From NCBI GenBank assembly GCA_023974075.1, contig CM043792.1, positions 19,414,824 through 19,478,823 on the forward strand: a stretch of 64,000 nucleotides of DNA, written 5' to 3'. Both the position numbers and the translations under genes were made by a program. Source of the stretch: Chaenocephalus aceratus. Taxonomy: Eukaryota; Chordata; Actinopteri; Perciformes; Channichthyidae. This document shows positions 1 through 12,390 of the stretch, in pieces. The first letter of the stretch is position 1, and every line of letters starts with the position of its first letter. The notes below the pieces were generated by a model. That model was not told the DNA's origin and ran no database searches. It was given only the letters and a program-made list of their open reading frames with translations.

Positions 1-3000
1 CAGCTCCATGCGTCTAATGGGCATGCAGAGACAGGTCCATGGCTCACATTGGTTGGGCTACAGCACTGCAGTCACACGCTCCTTTTTCGGCATACACACA
101 GGCCAATCAATAAAAAGCTTTTCCACAAGAAGGGGTTGAACAATGCTTGTGTAACACATTTGTTTAGATTAGTGTGTTGGGTCATGGAACATTTTTCCAA
201 CATAAATATTGCAGCTCTGTACTTGTCAGTTATTTGTACAACTTTTGCAACATGAGCTTCCCTCCAGCACACCTCCCTGCAGGGACTTTTTGTTGTTTAG
301 CCGCTGTGCTCACTATAAAAAAGCAGTTAAGAGATAGAAGTCAGTCAGACTTGACCGGGACCGTAGTGGATTGTGGGCAATAAAAGGCCTTACAACACCA
401 AGACCACATGCAGAAACACTAACAGGTAAATAAAGCGTGGAGACTGATTGAAGCCACATGACTTTGACGCCACTGTGGTGTGACAGACGAGGTCGTAAAG
501 ATCTGAGTGCACAGTGAGCGACTCAAAGTAAAACACAGACCTGTTGATGTTGCGGTAAAATGGTGAGGAAGTTCTCATCCGCTACTCTACGCAGCATTAA
601 AAGTCAGAGAAGGGGGGGGTTCTAAGGGGGGTCGGGGGAAAGGGAAGGGGATGATGTTTCTCCCTCGGCGCTCTGCAGGGAGCGGCTGGGGAGTGGAGCC
701 GTGATTTATGGAAGCCAGAACTTCACTGCATCTTTTCCAGGAATTCGGGGCTGTTCTGACGGGCCGGGGGTTGGCTGAGGAAGGGGTTAGGGGCAAGAGT
801 AGTCCGAGGCCAAGATGAGAGCAATATTTCACTCAGGCCGTTAAATCAATTCACCTCCAGAAGGAGCCAAGCTGGAGAGCATTCTGTCTTTTCCTTTTGC
901 GAGTCGCTTTGACGTTAGGCCTCTCCAGGTCCCTAGAGGTTAAGGCTGTTCTCTAAGTTGGAGAGCTACAATGTAACCGTGTTATTGGAACTGGTAGAAG
1001 TCAGCGCCGCAGATCATTACGTGACAAACATTCGGCCCGGGTTAAAGAATAACTGAAATTCTTTAAAACAGCAATGAAAGTCCAACATTTAGTGCATTGA
1101 GGCCTCCTGCTCTTTTCCACTGGGAGCAAAGCACATTTATTTGAGCAGAGTGAACAATGAGATCATCATCATTTCAAAGCTGACACCTCGACTATAAATG
1201 AAAGCACATTGTAGAAATAGGATTTATAAATAAAAATAGACGAATGTATTTCCAAAACATCCCTGACACTGATTGTGTTGGTGTGTGTGGCTACAGCATC
1301 AGAGAACCATCTTGGATCTTGGGTCTGGATTAGTTACACCAGTAAAAACGGTGGTCCTGTTGCTTCTTTACCAGAGGGAAGAATGTCTAATTCAATCTGT
1401 TTTAGGTTAGTGAGATTACTGCCATTCATAGAAGAATTCGTGTGAGCTGTTCATTAAAGCCACATTTATTTTTTTGTTATCCAGCAGCGATATTAGTCAG
1501 TTTTATGGAGCAGTCTCTGCGGCAGCTGCAATGTTGCCAAATTCAGCATTTTAGGGAAGAACACTTGACACTCAGTCACACACACATGCACAACTCTGGC
1601 TTTATGTTTCCCATCATCAACCACCAACTGCCTAAAAACTAAAACAATTGTTATGTATATGTTCTTCACAGTGAAAGCTATCCCCTATCAACCCTGCAGT
1701 CTGCCAGATAATGATTTGTTCTGTGACACCATGCTCTACTGGCGTGACCAACCCAGCTGGCAAGCAGCAGCATGAGCTAACAGTCATCATGTAAAAACCT
1801 CATTGACTTACAGATGTGTGTATCCAAGGCCGACGGCTTCACTGACGTTAGGGCTCTTCCAAATGCATTCAGTGTGACATCTAATAGAGGGCAACACGCT
1901 TTAGTCATCATGGCTCATCCTGGGCTTCCGCGGGGGGAAAAGTGACGGCAGGATGTCATTAACGAAGCATGGTGATTATCGAGTGATGGGATATTGTATG
2001 TGGGTTGCCAGCTCTTGAGCAAGTCTGTGGAATCTGGAGCTGCACTTAATTATCTTTTAAAGTACTGTTTAGATTGTGTTTCTACAGTGGTGCTTTTAAT
2101 GTGAACAAAATGATTCACTTGCCATTTGGTTCCTTCTTCATGGTATCTGGTCACTTTTCTTTAATCGTTGAGGTTATTGAAGATTGGGCTGTGGGTGATA
2201 AATAATGTTTAACTTGATTGGATGTGGCCAGTGAGGTCATTGTGCAGCTGTATCAATATTACCAGTTGGCCAAGTTGTTATTTTCCTTCTCCACCTTTTA
2301 ACCTGATCCTCCTTGGAGAAAGTATTGGGGAGGTTGTAGTTTCTAAAGTAACACTTTTAGTTGTGTCTTGCCTTAAAAAGTCATTTGAAGTGCAAACAAC
2401 TGCTGTCCAAATGCTTTATAGCAACCTTGACTGTGTGCAGGACTTTTAATTGGACAGAGCAGTTCTTTAACAAAGGATTGCCAATGTCTAAAAACAACTC
2501 AACGGTTAAAAAATAGAAGAGATGTGAGATGACTCATATAAAGTGACCATGTCAACGAACGCTGTTGGTTTTTGTACCACTGAACCCTTGTATGTGTGAA
2601 GAACATGTATGACATAATGGTTTAATCACTTTATAAAGTTCTCTCTCTCTCTTTCTTTTGCACTATAAAAAAACAACCCTGTGATAAATGAAGGCAATCA
2701 TTGTGTGCAGGTTTATAAACTGAATGAATATATTGAACAGAAAAGGGTTCCTGTCAAACTAGACTCGACTTGGATTAACAGCAGTCGCCTGTGACACACT
2801 TGGAATTTGAGCATCTGACTTGAAAATGGCATTTTATTTGGTGAAGGGAACATTATGACTTGTTTAGGACTCGGGATGCAAAGTTTAGGACTTGGGACTT
2901 TATGGGACTTAAGTTCAAAGAGTCGGCCCCACATCTGCTTATCACTGTCATCTTTCAAATACAGAGGGGTCAGAGGTCATAGAAAACCGAATGAGTTGCT

Positions 3001-4149
3001 GCAGCTTGATAAAATATTATTCAACAGACATGAAAGGAGAATAAATCATCTCCCATTACATGCAATGTATTGACCATTATTATTCAGCCAAATAGATAAT
3101 GAACACCAACTCAGGGACGTTAGACACACTTGATCTGAACCTGTGCAGACACATTTCTTCTTGCTGCTACAATGCTTACGTGAGTTAAAGTCAAATAGAT
3201 GTGCACTGTTTGTGCTTTGTGTGGTGTGATTTAGTCAGCACAACCTTGGTGGGGTGAGGTCTGAGCGACTGGAGGTGTTCCAGCTGCAGCCAATAATAAA
3301 CACCGGGGAGGGAAGTGAGAGGATGATGGGAAGAATGTGTGCAGTGTGCTGATCAAAGCACCGCTTCCCGGGTGGCGTAAGGAGCTTGACCGCAGGGGAG
3401 GAAACAGCACCGTGCCGTCAATAAACTGGGCCGGTCTGTCTCCAGTGCAACGGTGAGTGAGAGGGACGCAATGAAATACACATAAAACAAAAATCAAAAA
3501 AAAAACTACTTAATTCTTAACGTTTACAGTAATAACCTACATTATGTATCTGTTAGTTAGTTGGAAAATAATAGCTACATTTTTATAATAACCATTAATA
3601 AAGGCAAGTTGTTTATTCAACTTCAGATAATAGCTATTTTGATAATGTCATCATAAGTAATTATCAGTGATGCTGTAACTCATGTTATTTTACCAGTTTT
3701 TTGGTTGCACACATTATAACAGTCTAGGATTATAACATTTGATTTGTAATATTATTTTCTCATTAATAATTTGCAAACCCTAAAGAAATCGTTTGTAAAA
3801 CATCTATACAAATGACGTGGGAAGAACATACATTTGTTTAGTTATGTTGTTGGTTAAACATTGGTTTGTCCACATCTTTATACATTAGTTGGAAGGCTTT
3901 TACAACGTTACAATTGAGAATTATAATACATTGTTAAATGTTATTTTTTTAAAGCAACTTTAAACATAACTATCAATACTTTCCATCCACCTTGTTGTGC
4001 CATAGATTTTTGATAAACAATTCATTTAAAGGTTTAGGAATAATTTGATAATCTGATAAGGAAATATTTAATTTGGCATACAATTATAGTGCTGTTATGT
4101 AACTACATTATGAGTAGATGAGTCACCTATGTAAGATTATAATGTATGT

Positions 4150-4312
4150 TATTTTAGTATTTGAATAGAATAGAATGGGAGGGATGAAACGCTCTTTAAT
4201 GGTCACACATGCAGAGCACACCTCTCCAAGTAGCAGTCCACACTCCATATTTAGGTCTGGTCGGGGACTTGAACCGGTGACTCTACGGCTCACAGTCCAA
4301 GCCCCTACTGAC
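4150..4312. repeat. Dispersed repeat fragment, copy 1
   Basis: This segment shares long near-identical stretches with 49350-49640, including 'tctttaatggtcacac', 'ctctccaagtagcagt', 'cactccatatttaggtct' and 'ccaagcccctactgac'. Copy 1 lacks the middle part of copy 2. Two copies in 64 kb show it is a dispersed element. The class (LINE tail or SINE-like) is not clear from the sequence. Confidence 0.7.
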
Positions 4313-5517
4313 AAAATAATTAACCGTCACAAATAATTAGTAGACACTATAAATTAACATTGCTTGTCTGTTAACAGTAAATAACTTTTAACCTTTTTTA
4401 AAGTTTGTTTTATTATTGGTTTACCATTTATTGATGAATATAATGAGAATTACCTATTTATCTCATAAAGCATTACTGTAGTAGTACATTTAAAAAGGGT
4501 AAGTTGTTTTGTCATTCCAGTAACAACCAAATGAATGCAATATTTACAAATTATAATAGTTATGGCCATTTAGTTCTTTCCATGTGACTGTCTGGGCCAC
4601 ATCCAGTCCGTGATCAGCGCAGCAGACAGACGTGCTCCAGGCTGTGTCAGCAGAGTGTGAGATTTAGACCCCTGCTGCCTTCCTGCCATTTCTCCTCACA
4701 CTCTTTGTCTTTCCTCTTTTTTACTATATACTATTATCTGCTATTCTTCACTACTTTGACAACATATCTGAGCTCTGGGAGGGCATGCAGAGGGGTGCGG
4801 GTCACGAGAGAGGCCGGCACAAACAGCTGGATTAAAGTAATGGTCTGACCCTGATCCTTCTTATCTGATGACCCCCAGCAATGACCCCGGCAGTCAAGTG
4901 CCCGCTTCCCCTTTGGGAAAAAGAAGATAAGGTCTGCTTGAGGAGAGAAATGTGCACCTTTGACGCATGTGTTTGCACAAACACTCTATTGTAAACACAC
5001 CTTTACAAACAGCAAAAAGGACGTTTTTCCTCAAGCTAAAACACACAGAGATCAACACATTGAGCCCAGCTTCCCTGTCTCCGCCGTATAACATGCAAGC
5101 TTCTTCAGGCAAGATTCCAATAGGTGCACGCTTGACCTGGTTACTGAAAGCTTATTTTACCCTCTGTTGACCAACTTAATTTCACTTCCTTCCCTCCTCT
5201 GCTTACACACATCTATCCCTTTCCTTTCTTAACTCCTTTAACCACAGCCCTCCTTTGTGAAAATCTTCAGAAACGTTCTGCATGAGCAGACTCACAAGGA
5301 CATGTTTGTTTTCCCTGTTGTTCTGAGTATATTCCTTTGTAACATCTGGGCACTGTAATCCTCACTCACCTCGACAGGCACGTAGCACTGTGAACAGCAC
5401 TGGTCAAAGAACGAGAGCAGATGTTATAAAGCTACTACAGACGTGACAGAGTTGTAAACTGCAACTCATGACCATCACCGTGTCAATGTAAACTGAGAAA
5501 ACATGACTGATTCTGAA

Positions 5518-5518
<1 letters not shown>

Positions 5519-5568
<50 letters not shown>
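5519..5568. repeat. (CA)n microsatellite
   Basis: An uninterrupted CA run of about 25 units. Confidence 0.97.
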
Positions 5569-5570
<2 letters not shown>

Positions 5571-7123
5571 CAAACCTATGACTAACCTTTTGAACTTACT
5601 TTCTGGTCAATGAATTAGCAAGACATGTCAGGATTGGGTTTCTTTGGCCGATGCCAGAGGAGCCTCTGATGGCTGCCATATGCTTTCAGATCATAACAAC
5701 TGATTTTTAGCTGTGCCCTTTGTGATGCCTCTGAGATCTTATCTGTGGCTCTGCTAAATGTTAAACGTTGGCTTTTATGTATCTTTGCCTCAGGAAAGAC
5801 ACCTCTCGAACCACCAAATGACGGTTGGACCACAGAGATGATCACTTCTCCTGTAGGCTAACGGCTTGCTGCAATATAAAACGCACAAGCCCAGCTCTAA
5901 AGTTTAACGGAAAATACTGTAATAATGAGTGCGAGGATTTGAATGTGTTTTGCTAAGGGTTTCCAGCAAGGCTTTATAAACATTGTCTAAAATCCACAGG
6001 AAGCCACTAAAGTCATGACTCCCCCCCACCCCACATAACCATGTGGGTCCCCATTACTTTTTAATATCCACTCAAACTCTTCTACTCATTGGACCAGAGG
6101 AGGTGCACACAACAAACCCCCAATACGAATGAATTAATACTCCAGCACGGTAACCGGTACACAGACCGGTGCAGAAGTGGACCATGGGAATGGTCTTTTG
6201 AGGCCTGATTGTAAAAATAAGGTAACTCTATACTCCTGTGAGACGCCACAGTGGAGGGTTGGAGTGATGAAATCTTTAAAAACCACCAGGAAAATATATA
6301 CAAATATTTTGTTTAACGGACATCATGGATTGAATTCAACACCAAAAGACACAAATAAATGGAATTTAGGCCAAATGATCACAAAATGACTGGCTATTGT
6401 CACTTAAACATGAGGCCTACATTTCCATTGTTAAAGAAGATATAAAGTAACCTGAATGTGGACAGTTATCTAGACTTTATTCCTGAGCAGAGGACAGATC
6501 AGATGTGAGAAGAATTTGAGATCTTTTGTGCAGGAAAAAAGTAAATGCTCAAGAGATAAGCGGTAAGATAACACCGCTGGTCTCGGGGGAGTGAGAGAAG
6601 GCTGGACAGATTTCTTCTAAACCTGTGAACAGCAGAGACATGTGGCACAGCCAGCACTTAAGCCTCCTGTTTGGAGTGCAGCGAGAGATAAGCCAGCCTG
6701 ACTCCAGGCTGCACTCGTGCTGTTCGGTGCTGAGAGGAGAAACCAAACCTCCACTGCCACAAGCGCTGTCTGTGGCAGGTAGGCAGTTTGTTTTCCATAA
6801 CAGGTCCTGAACCATGACCTACTTTTACTTACTGTTTTACACCTGTTTACATCGTTTTCTCTCTATGTACAGTATATATATATATATCTATATTTATATT
6901 GATATATCTTTATATATTCTATATTTTCCCTTCTGCACAATTTAATCATCTTTTTAACTTGTGTAACTTAAACTAAAGTTGTATTTTCATTGTGTGTTAC
7001 CCTCCTTTTATGCAAAGTGGTAATTATGATCAGATACAGTAGAGCAAGTAAAGCTTTTCAAACTTTGCGAAAAAGTGTACAGTGAATCGTGAGTCATCTG
7101 TGTGAAGAAGTGTCTGGTCACTT

Positions 7124-7125
<2 letters not shown>

Positions 7126-7185
<60 letters not shown>

Positions 7186-7240
7186 ATTTGATTTGTAAAG
7201 CACCTTTCATTGCTAACAGCAATCCCAAGGTGCTACAGGA
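7126..7240. repeat. (TAA)n microsatellite with dispersed-repeat tail
   Basis: About 19 TAA units (to about 7184) lead directly into 'tttgtaaagcacctttcattgc' like sequence and 'cccaaggtgctacagg'. A related tail is seen at 42170-42235 (gcgcctttcaagaaaccc, aaggatgctttaca). The arrangement suggests the A/T-rich end of a dispersed retroelement from which the microsatellite grew. Confidence 0.7.
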
Positions 7241-7628
7241 GGCATAATAAAAAGAAACAAAAGAAACAAAAGTTTAATCAAAGGCTTTTTTTTTTTTTTT
7301 AAATGAAAGGTTTTTAGGCCTTTACTCAGGTGTGTCCTCAGATGCAAACTGTACACAATACTTCCCATTTAACTTGTAGAGTCATCTGAAAGGCGTGTCA
7401 CCCAGATCACGTTTGTCCTGTGAACTTTGATGCACATACAGAACACTTGCAGCGCTCCATATACAGATCGAACGTCAGAGCATTTGTGCAGGAAAGAGGA
7501 ATGTTTCCACACAGACTTGATCTAGAAGAGGAGGCTTTTTCCATAAATGGGAAGTGTTTCTTTTACAACTTACTTTCTATATGTGGTATGTTTAAATTAA
7601 AATAGTTTGCTATCATCAGACTTGTATA

Positions 7629-7934
7629 GCAAGGGTGTCAAACTCAAGGCCTGTGGACTAAATCCAGCCTGCAAGAGCTTGCAAAGAATATAATATACAA
7701 TATAATTGGTGTAATTGGTGAATATTTGCTTTCAATTATTTGCCCTAGACTTCTGCTTTCAGACGTAGTTTTTACCAGAACTGATAATAATCCAATGCAC
7801 AGCCAATAATGTAATATAATACATTATATTTAATATATATTTATATATGTATATTTACATAGTCTTAACGTTAGAACCGGCCAATTGAGTGCAACCATAA
7901 TGAAGCCTGAGAAGAAATGTTCACACCCCTAGTA
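7629..7934. mobile_element. Degenerate hAT-type MITE related to the one at 49058
   Basis: The left end reads CAAGGGTGTCAAACTCAAGG and the right end is close to ACACCCCT, matching the CAGGGGTGTCAAACT ends of the element at 49058-49686. The interior shares 'ccctagacttctgctttcag' and 'gagtgcaaccataatgaag' like stretches with that copy. Target duplications are not clear, so the ends are approximate. Confidence 0.6.
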
Positions 7935-10900
7935 TGGCTTGATGGATTTTTGTACATAAGAAAACTCACACGTATTCATTGAGCTACATGAAAGAAATCA
8001 GCTCTTACGGATGCATACATATTAACAGCTGCATCTGTGGTTCAGCTTGATGTGCTCTGGAAACGTGGATAAACAAGGGATGGAATGTCCCCCATCAGAT
8101 ACACACCACAGAGCCTGAGAACTGCTTGCTGTTAATGATATCCCCAGTGTAATCCTGTATCTAAAAGTAGGAACATAGAATATTTAGCTGCTCTTCTATG
8201 ACGTCTTTGCCTTTTTGGGTCTTTGAAGAAAAGGTCTACAGAGATGTGCAAAAAAAATAATGTGGTGTTGTGTCTTTGTCGGTCTGACCTACTTTCTAAT
8301 GCTGCACTTATGTTTCTCAATCTCTGGTATAAAACCTGCTTGCTGTACCACTTCTAGTAAGTTCAAACCTAGGTCAGGTGACCGTAGCGTGTCTGAATGC
8401 TCAGATTTGCAGTCTGTCAATTGTGGCAGGCGACAATGCTAACGAAGAGTTTGATGGAAAAGGTAGTCTATTATGGACTAGAACAGCCAGAAGAACAAAA
8501 GTTTAGTCTTGACTTTTAATCAGGCAGAATTCGATACACAGGTAATCAGTCAATGTGGCCAAGAGTTAGAAAACGTTGCGCTGAAGCAGAGTCAGAAAGG
8601 ATTATTACAGAGGAACAAGGGATGGGATGCTGACAGAAACTGACAAGACAAACTGGCTCAGACAAAGGGGCTACACAGACTCAGTGCACTGGGAAGGGTA
8701 ATGAGGGACAGGTGAAACTCACCAGGGCGGGGCATGTCATCACACAGGCGGGCAACACACAAGGGCCGATAGTAAAGAATCCGAAATGAGAGACAAAGTA
8801 CTGACGAAAGAAACAAGAAAAACATCACAGGACCTGTACAGAACAGATACAACATAAAAGATACTGCTGTCATGTTGTTTCCAATATAGTTACTAATCCG
8901 CCTACCAGAACCTTTAAATCTTGCTAATTAACAAAAAAAAAGAAAAAACTTGGTATACGATTACCCATGTGAAACAGAAATTCACCCTTTTACACTGGGA
9001 GTATTTGTTATGGGCATGAGCAGTTGCCAGTATGGGTGTAAAACACAAATGTCATCACAATACAATATTATATCTACTGCTATTTAATACAATATTAGCT
9101 GATAACACAATGTCTGCCACGATTTAAATATAGTTCAATTCCTGTGATTGACATGAGGACATTTCTGGACAATAAATAATTTGGCCCATAACTTTGTTCA
9201 GAATAAACAGATGAGATTGAATGTGTTATTCAGGTTCAGCTTTCTGTCAAATCATCTAAATATTTGCAAAAGAGTGAATAGCTCAAATGTATTAATGCTT
9301 ACATTGCTGGCAGGGAGATAAAAGGCAAATCACTAAATACATAACAAAGCACACATTTGAATTGGATTTATTCCTGTAAAAAAAACACAGCTGTTCCATG
9401 TGAAACAATACTGTCCCAGAGAGTTTATTTTGAGGTGCATTTTGGGGCGCACATCCACCAGCACATGAAGTAATCTTCCTTGTGGGGTGGGGGGGTGGTG
9501 GCGGATAAAGGAGGTTGCTAATAACAGCTGCCAGATGTGCAGAGTCCCCCGAGCCCATGCGCATTCTCACAGACAATGGAATGCTTGTGAGGAGCCCCAA
9601 CAGGAAGTGAGGTCAGGGCTCTTGACCCCTCCCCTAAAGGCTTAGTGAGAGACACAGCAGTGGGGCAGCTTTTTAAAAATGTCCCATCATAAACCCACTG
9701 ACAGTGAGAGTCCATAAAGGCTTTCTACTAACACACCCTATACAAACTGCTCATTTAACCTTCCAGCACTTCAGCACAGAATACAGAGCATGAACAACAA
9801 AAGCTTTGAAGGTGCACCGCTAAACTGTAAAAGTTGTCTCCATCTTTAACGGTGTTATTTCAAAGTTGATGAAGTTCATTTTTGGATTCTTTGGAGTGAG
9901 TTTCCACATACCAGCTGCTGCGGGGGCGGCAGAGATGAGTGCGGTAAGAGTGGATTGCACAATCATTAACGTATTTCTCCCAGTAAAACATCAGCAGACA
10001 CAAGATGAGTCAAAGTGGCTCAACCGTATGGTGGAAACCAGACCAGACTCATCTTCTGGTTTCTTTCCATTGGGCATGTTTCATTCACTCCTGTAGGTAG
10101 ACTGTTTGATGAGTAGTGAGGTGCTTTCCCTGTGTAATTTGCTCTGATGTCATTGAGACAGGTAGTACTGCCATACGTGAGTCTGAAGAAGAGCCATCTG
10201 CCATCTGGTCACTGTAAAAGAAAGAATATCTTAAAAAGAAGAGAAACCTGAGGTGAATGAGTAACATACTGATGTCACCATGAAACTTCTCCAGTTGACT
10301 AACTACAAAAATACCTTTTTTTCACAAGATTTCTAAAATGTCATGTTTGAATATGGAAATGAAACCAGACCGTATACCGAGGCAACTAAGTGTGTGTTTT
10401 GCAAGTAGCCGAAAATTAAACAATACCTTAAAAATGTTTTGCCTAGGTGTCCAATCTTTAGCTCTTTTAGTATTTTGTCTCAACAGAAGTCCTTCATTTT
10501 CTGTTTATATATTTTCTTGTGAGCAGTTCCTGTATATTTGTGAAAAACCTTACTGCAATTCCTGAGGCAAATCCACATATCTTGAGCACAGAAGCTGGGG
10601 AGCTGTTGGATGTTTTGTAAACAATCTAATAAATCTTATAACAAGATTACACAGCTCCTTCCTCATATCACAGACACATTACATCATCTCCACTAGGGAT
10701 GACTTCGGCTTTCAGCATAATGACTGTGAAGACATTATTCGCTCCTCTGGGGGCTGTATCCAGGCAACACATGCCCTGCTGTGTGTCTAGGTGCAGCCCT
10801 GATGACTAACAAGTCTTGACTTACCTTCACCTCACTCCTCCTCATTACACTTATACTCAGACCTTAGGGATATACGTGAAAATCACAGCAATGACTCACC

Positions 10901-11054
10901 AGAAACAACACATAAGGCAGTGCCACAGATGCAGGTCAAATACTCATTTGTTTATATATCATTCTCCTTTAACACTGTAGATTGTTTTAATTATGTGTTT
11001 TACTCTTATTTATTATGTCTTTTACATTTTTCTGTATCTCATCTTGCTTTGTTA

Positions 11055-11115
11055 AGCACTTTGGGCTGCATCCTATCATAAAAGGTGTTATATAAATAAA
11101 GTTATTATTATTAAT
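11055..11115 (+). repeat. 3' tail of a dispersed fish retroelement
   Basis: The segment reads through 'gcactttgggctgcatc' and 'ataaataaagttattattat', the kind of tail carried by many fish LINE-like repeats. No body of the element is visible upstream. Confidence 0.4.
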
Positions 11116-11353
11116 TCCATGAAGGTTCTCTCATGGGAAATGAGCCACATGAGTTGAAAAGTGTGGGCTGGGATTTGCTTCGAGAGAGGAAGTGAAGGAG
11201 TGGAACATCTGGACTTCATTTGTGTGCTCCAGAGTGGTGAAAAGGTCCAGAAATAGGCTTAAAAGGTATTTTCCATATTAATTACTCTCCACAAACCATC
11301 GTTGTATTTCGACACTGAGATTCAAGACTCGTAATGGGCATATGACGTTTCTA

Positions 11354-11357
<4 letters not shown>

Positions 11358-11402
<45 letters not shown>

Positions 11403-11411
11403 CTCTCTCTC
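11358..11411. repeat. (CT)n microsatellite just upstream of the S1PR2 leader exon
   Basis: A run of about 20 CT dinucleotides and a short imperfect extension sit immediately 5' of the probable first exon of S1PR2. GA/CT tracts at promoters can bind GAGA-type factors, but here the effect is only a possibility. Confidence 0.95.
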
Positions 11412-11871
11412 GTGTGAGTGTGTGTGGGTGTGTGTGTTTGTGTGCGTACTGTGCGCGCGCCTCCCTGACGCTCCAAAGCCCCGTGGAGCTGTTGTTCCCA
11501 GAGAGGAGGAGGACAACCAGACGGACTGCTGGATTAGAGCAACAAAAGAGAAAGTGCTATTTAAAAAAAAAAGTCTTCTTTGGCTCTCATCGCTCCCCGC
11601 TTTATTGTTTGGAGTCGTCGCTCTTTCGAGATCTTTTTTCCGCGGTGGCCCATAGACCGGTATGGATTTACCAAAGACTAGACGAGACACGCCGTCTAGT
11701 GCTCCACCAAAGTTTTGATTGTCATCGCTGACTCTCGACACCGCAGCAGAGGAAAGCTGAACTTTGTCACAGCATTTGTCGAAAGTGGTGACCGCATGTG
11801 AGGACATTTGGAGACAACTATTTTTGTCGGAGCGTCTTTTCGCTGCTCTCTTCTACTATATCTCTCATGGG
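11412..11871 (+). other. s1pr2: Probable S1PR2 5' leader exon
   Basis: A locally GC-rich segment ends in a consensus donor (ATGGG|GTAAGTA, intron from 11872). The next consensus acceptor on this strand that leads into a gene is at 27437 (tttctgcag), 131 bases before the S1PR2 open frame. S1P receptor genes commonly have one non-coding exon, a long intron and a single coding exon, so this is inferred to be that leader. The transcription start is not determined. The exon contains upstream AUGs at 11662, 11796 and 11867. Confidence 0.5.
11662..11718 (+). promoter_or_regulatory. Upstream ORF in the S1PR2 leader exon (18 codons)
   Basis: An ATG at 11662 opens an 18-codon frame ending in TGA at 11716-11718, wholly inside the probable leader exon. 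A start-stop element (ATGTGA) follows at 11796. A third ATG at 11867 becomes ATG-GGG-TGA once the exon is joined to 27438. Confidence 0.45.
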
Positions 11872-12330
11872 GTAAGTAAAATATATGAAGTGTGACAGAT
11901 CGCCTGCATGTGCTGCAGCAGGCTAACAAAAGGATCTGATGTGTCTCTCGTAGCCTGCTACTGTAACAAAATATATATAGTTTTGCGAAATTAGTTTATT
12001 TAAATCTCTAACATGTAAACTCCAAGAGTTTTTTTTTACTTTGGAGAAGTCGGTCTCTTTTGTCACGCAACGTCTCCAAATGTTTCGTTGACTAATAAAC
12101 ATCGATGACAGCCGGATGACTAACATTAGGCAACACATGAGTTTTTTTAGCTTCTGCCTCGTTAATTAAACACAGTGTGTGTTTTAATGAATAACACTGT
12201 GTGGTGTTAAACATTAACACGCAGGGCTACAGCTGTCAATCAAACATTGGAGGGGTGGGGGGTTGAATGCATCATATGGTACATGTATAGCTGTTGTTGG
12301 AGGCTCAGACGAGCTGCGTGCATCCCGGCC

Positions 12331-12358
12331 TGCACACACGCACACGCACACATACGCG

Positions 12359-12390
<32 letters not shown>
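12331..12390. repeat. Imperfect (CA)n microsatellite
   Basis: CA repeats interrupted by CG steps. Confidence 0.9.

Larger units (their letters stand above)
1..11357. other. Gene-free AT-rich upstream region
   Basis: I see no coding exon, RNA gene or conserved protein signature here on either strand. The open frames are short, lack family resemblance and do not join through splice sites in a consistent phase. The stretch holds simple repeats (CA at 5519, TAA at 7126), fragments of dispersed fish repeats (4150, 7185, 7629, 11060) and otherwise unremarkable sequence. The region at 8440-8880 has the look of a dispersed repeat, but no ends were found. Distal regulatory elements of S1PR2 could lie here, but nothing in the sequence alone shows them. 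Confidence 0.6.

Noticed and set aside
11322..11807. 161-codon minus-strand frame
   Set aside because: Much of it is the translated CT/GA microsatellite antisense to the S1PR2 leader exon.
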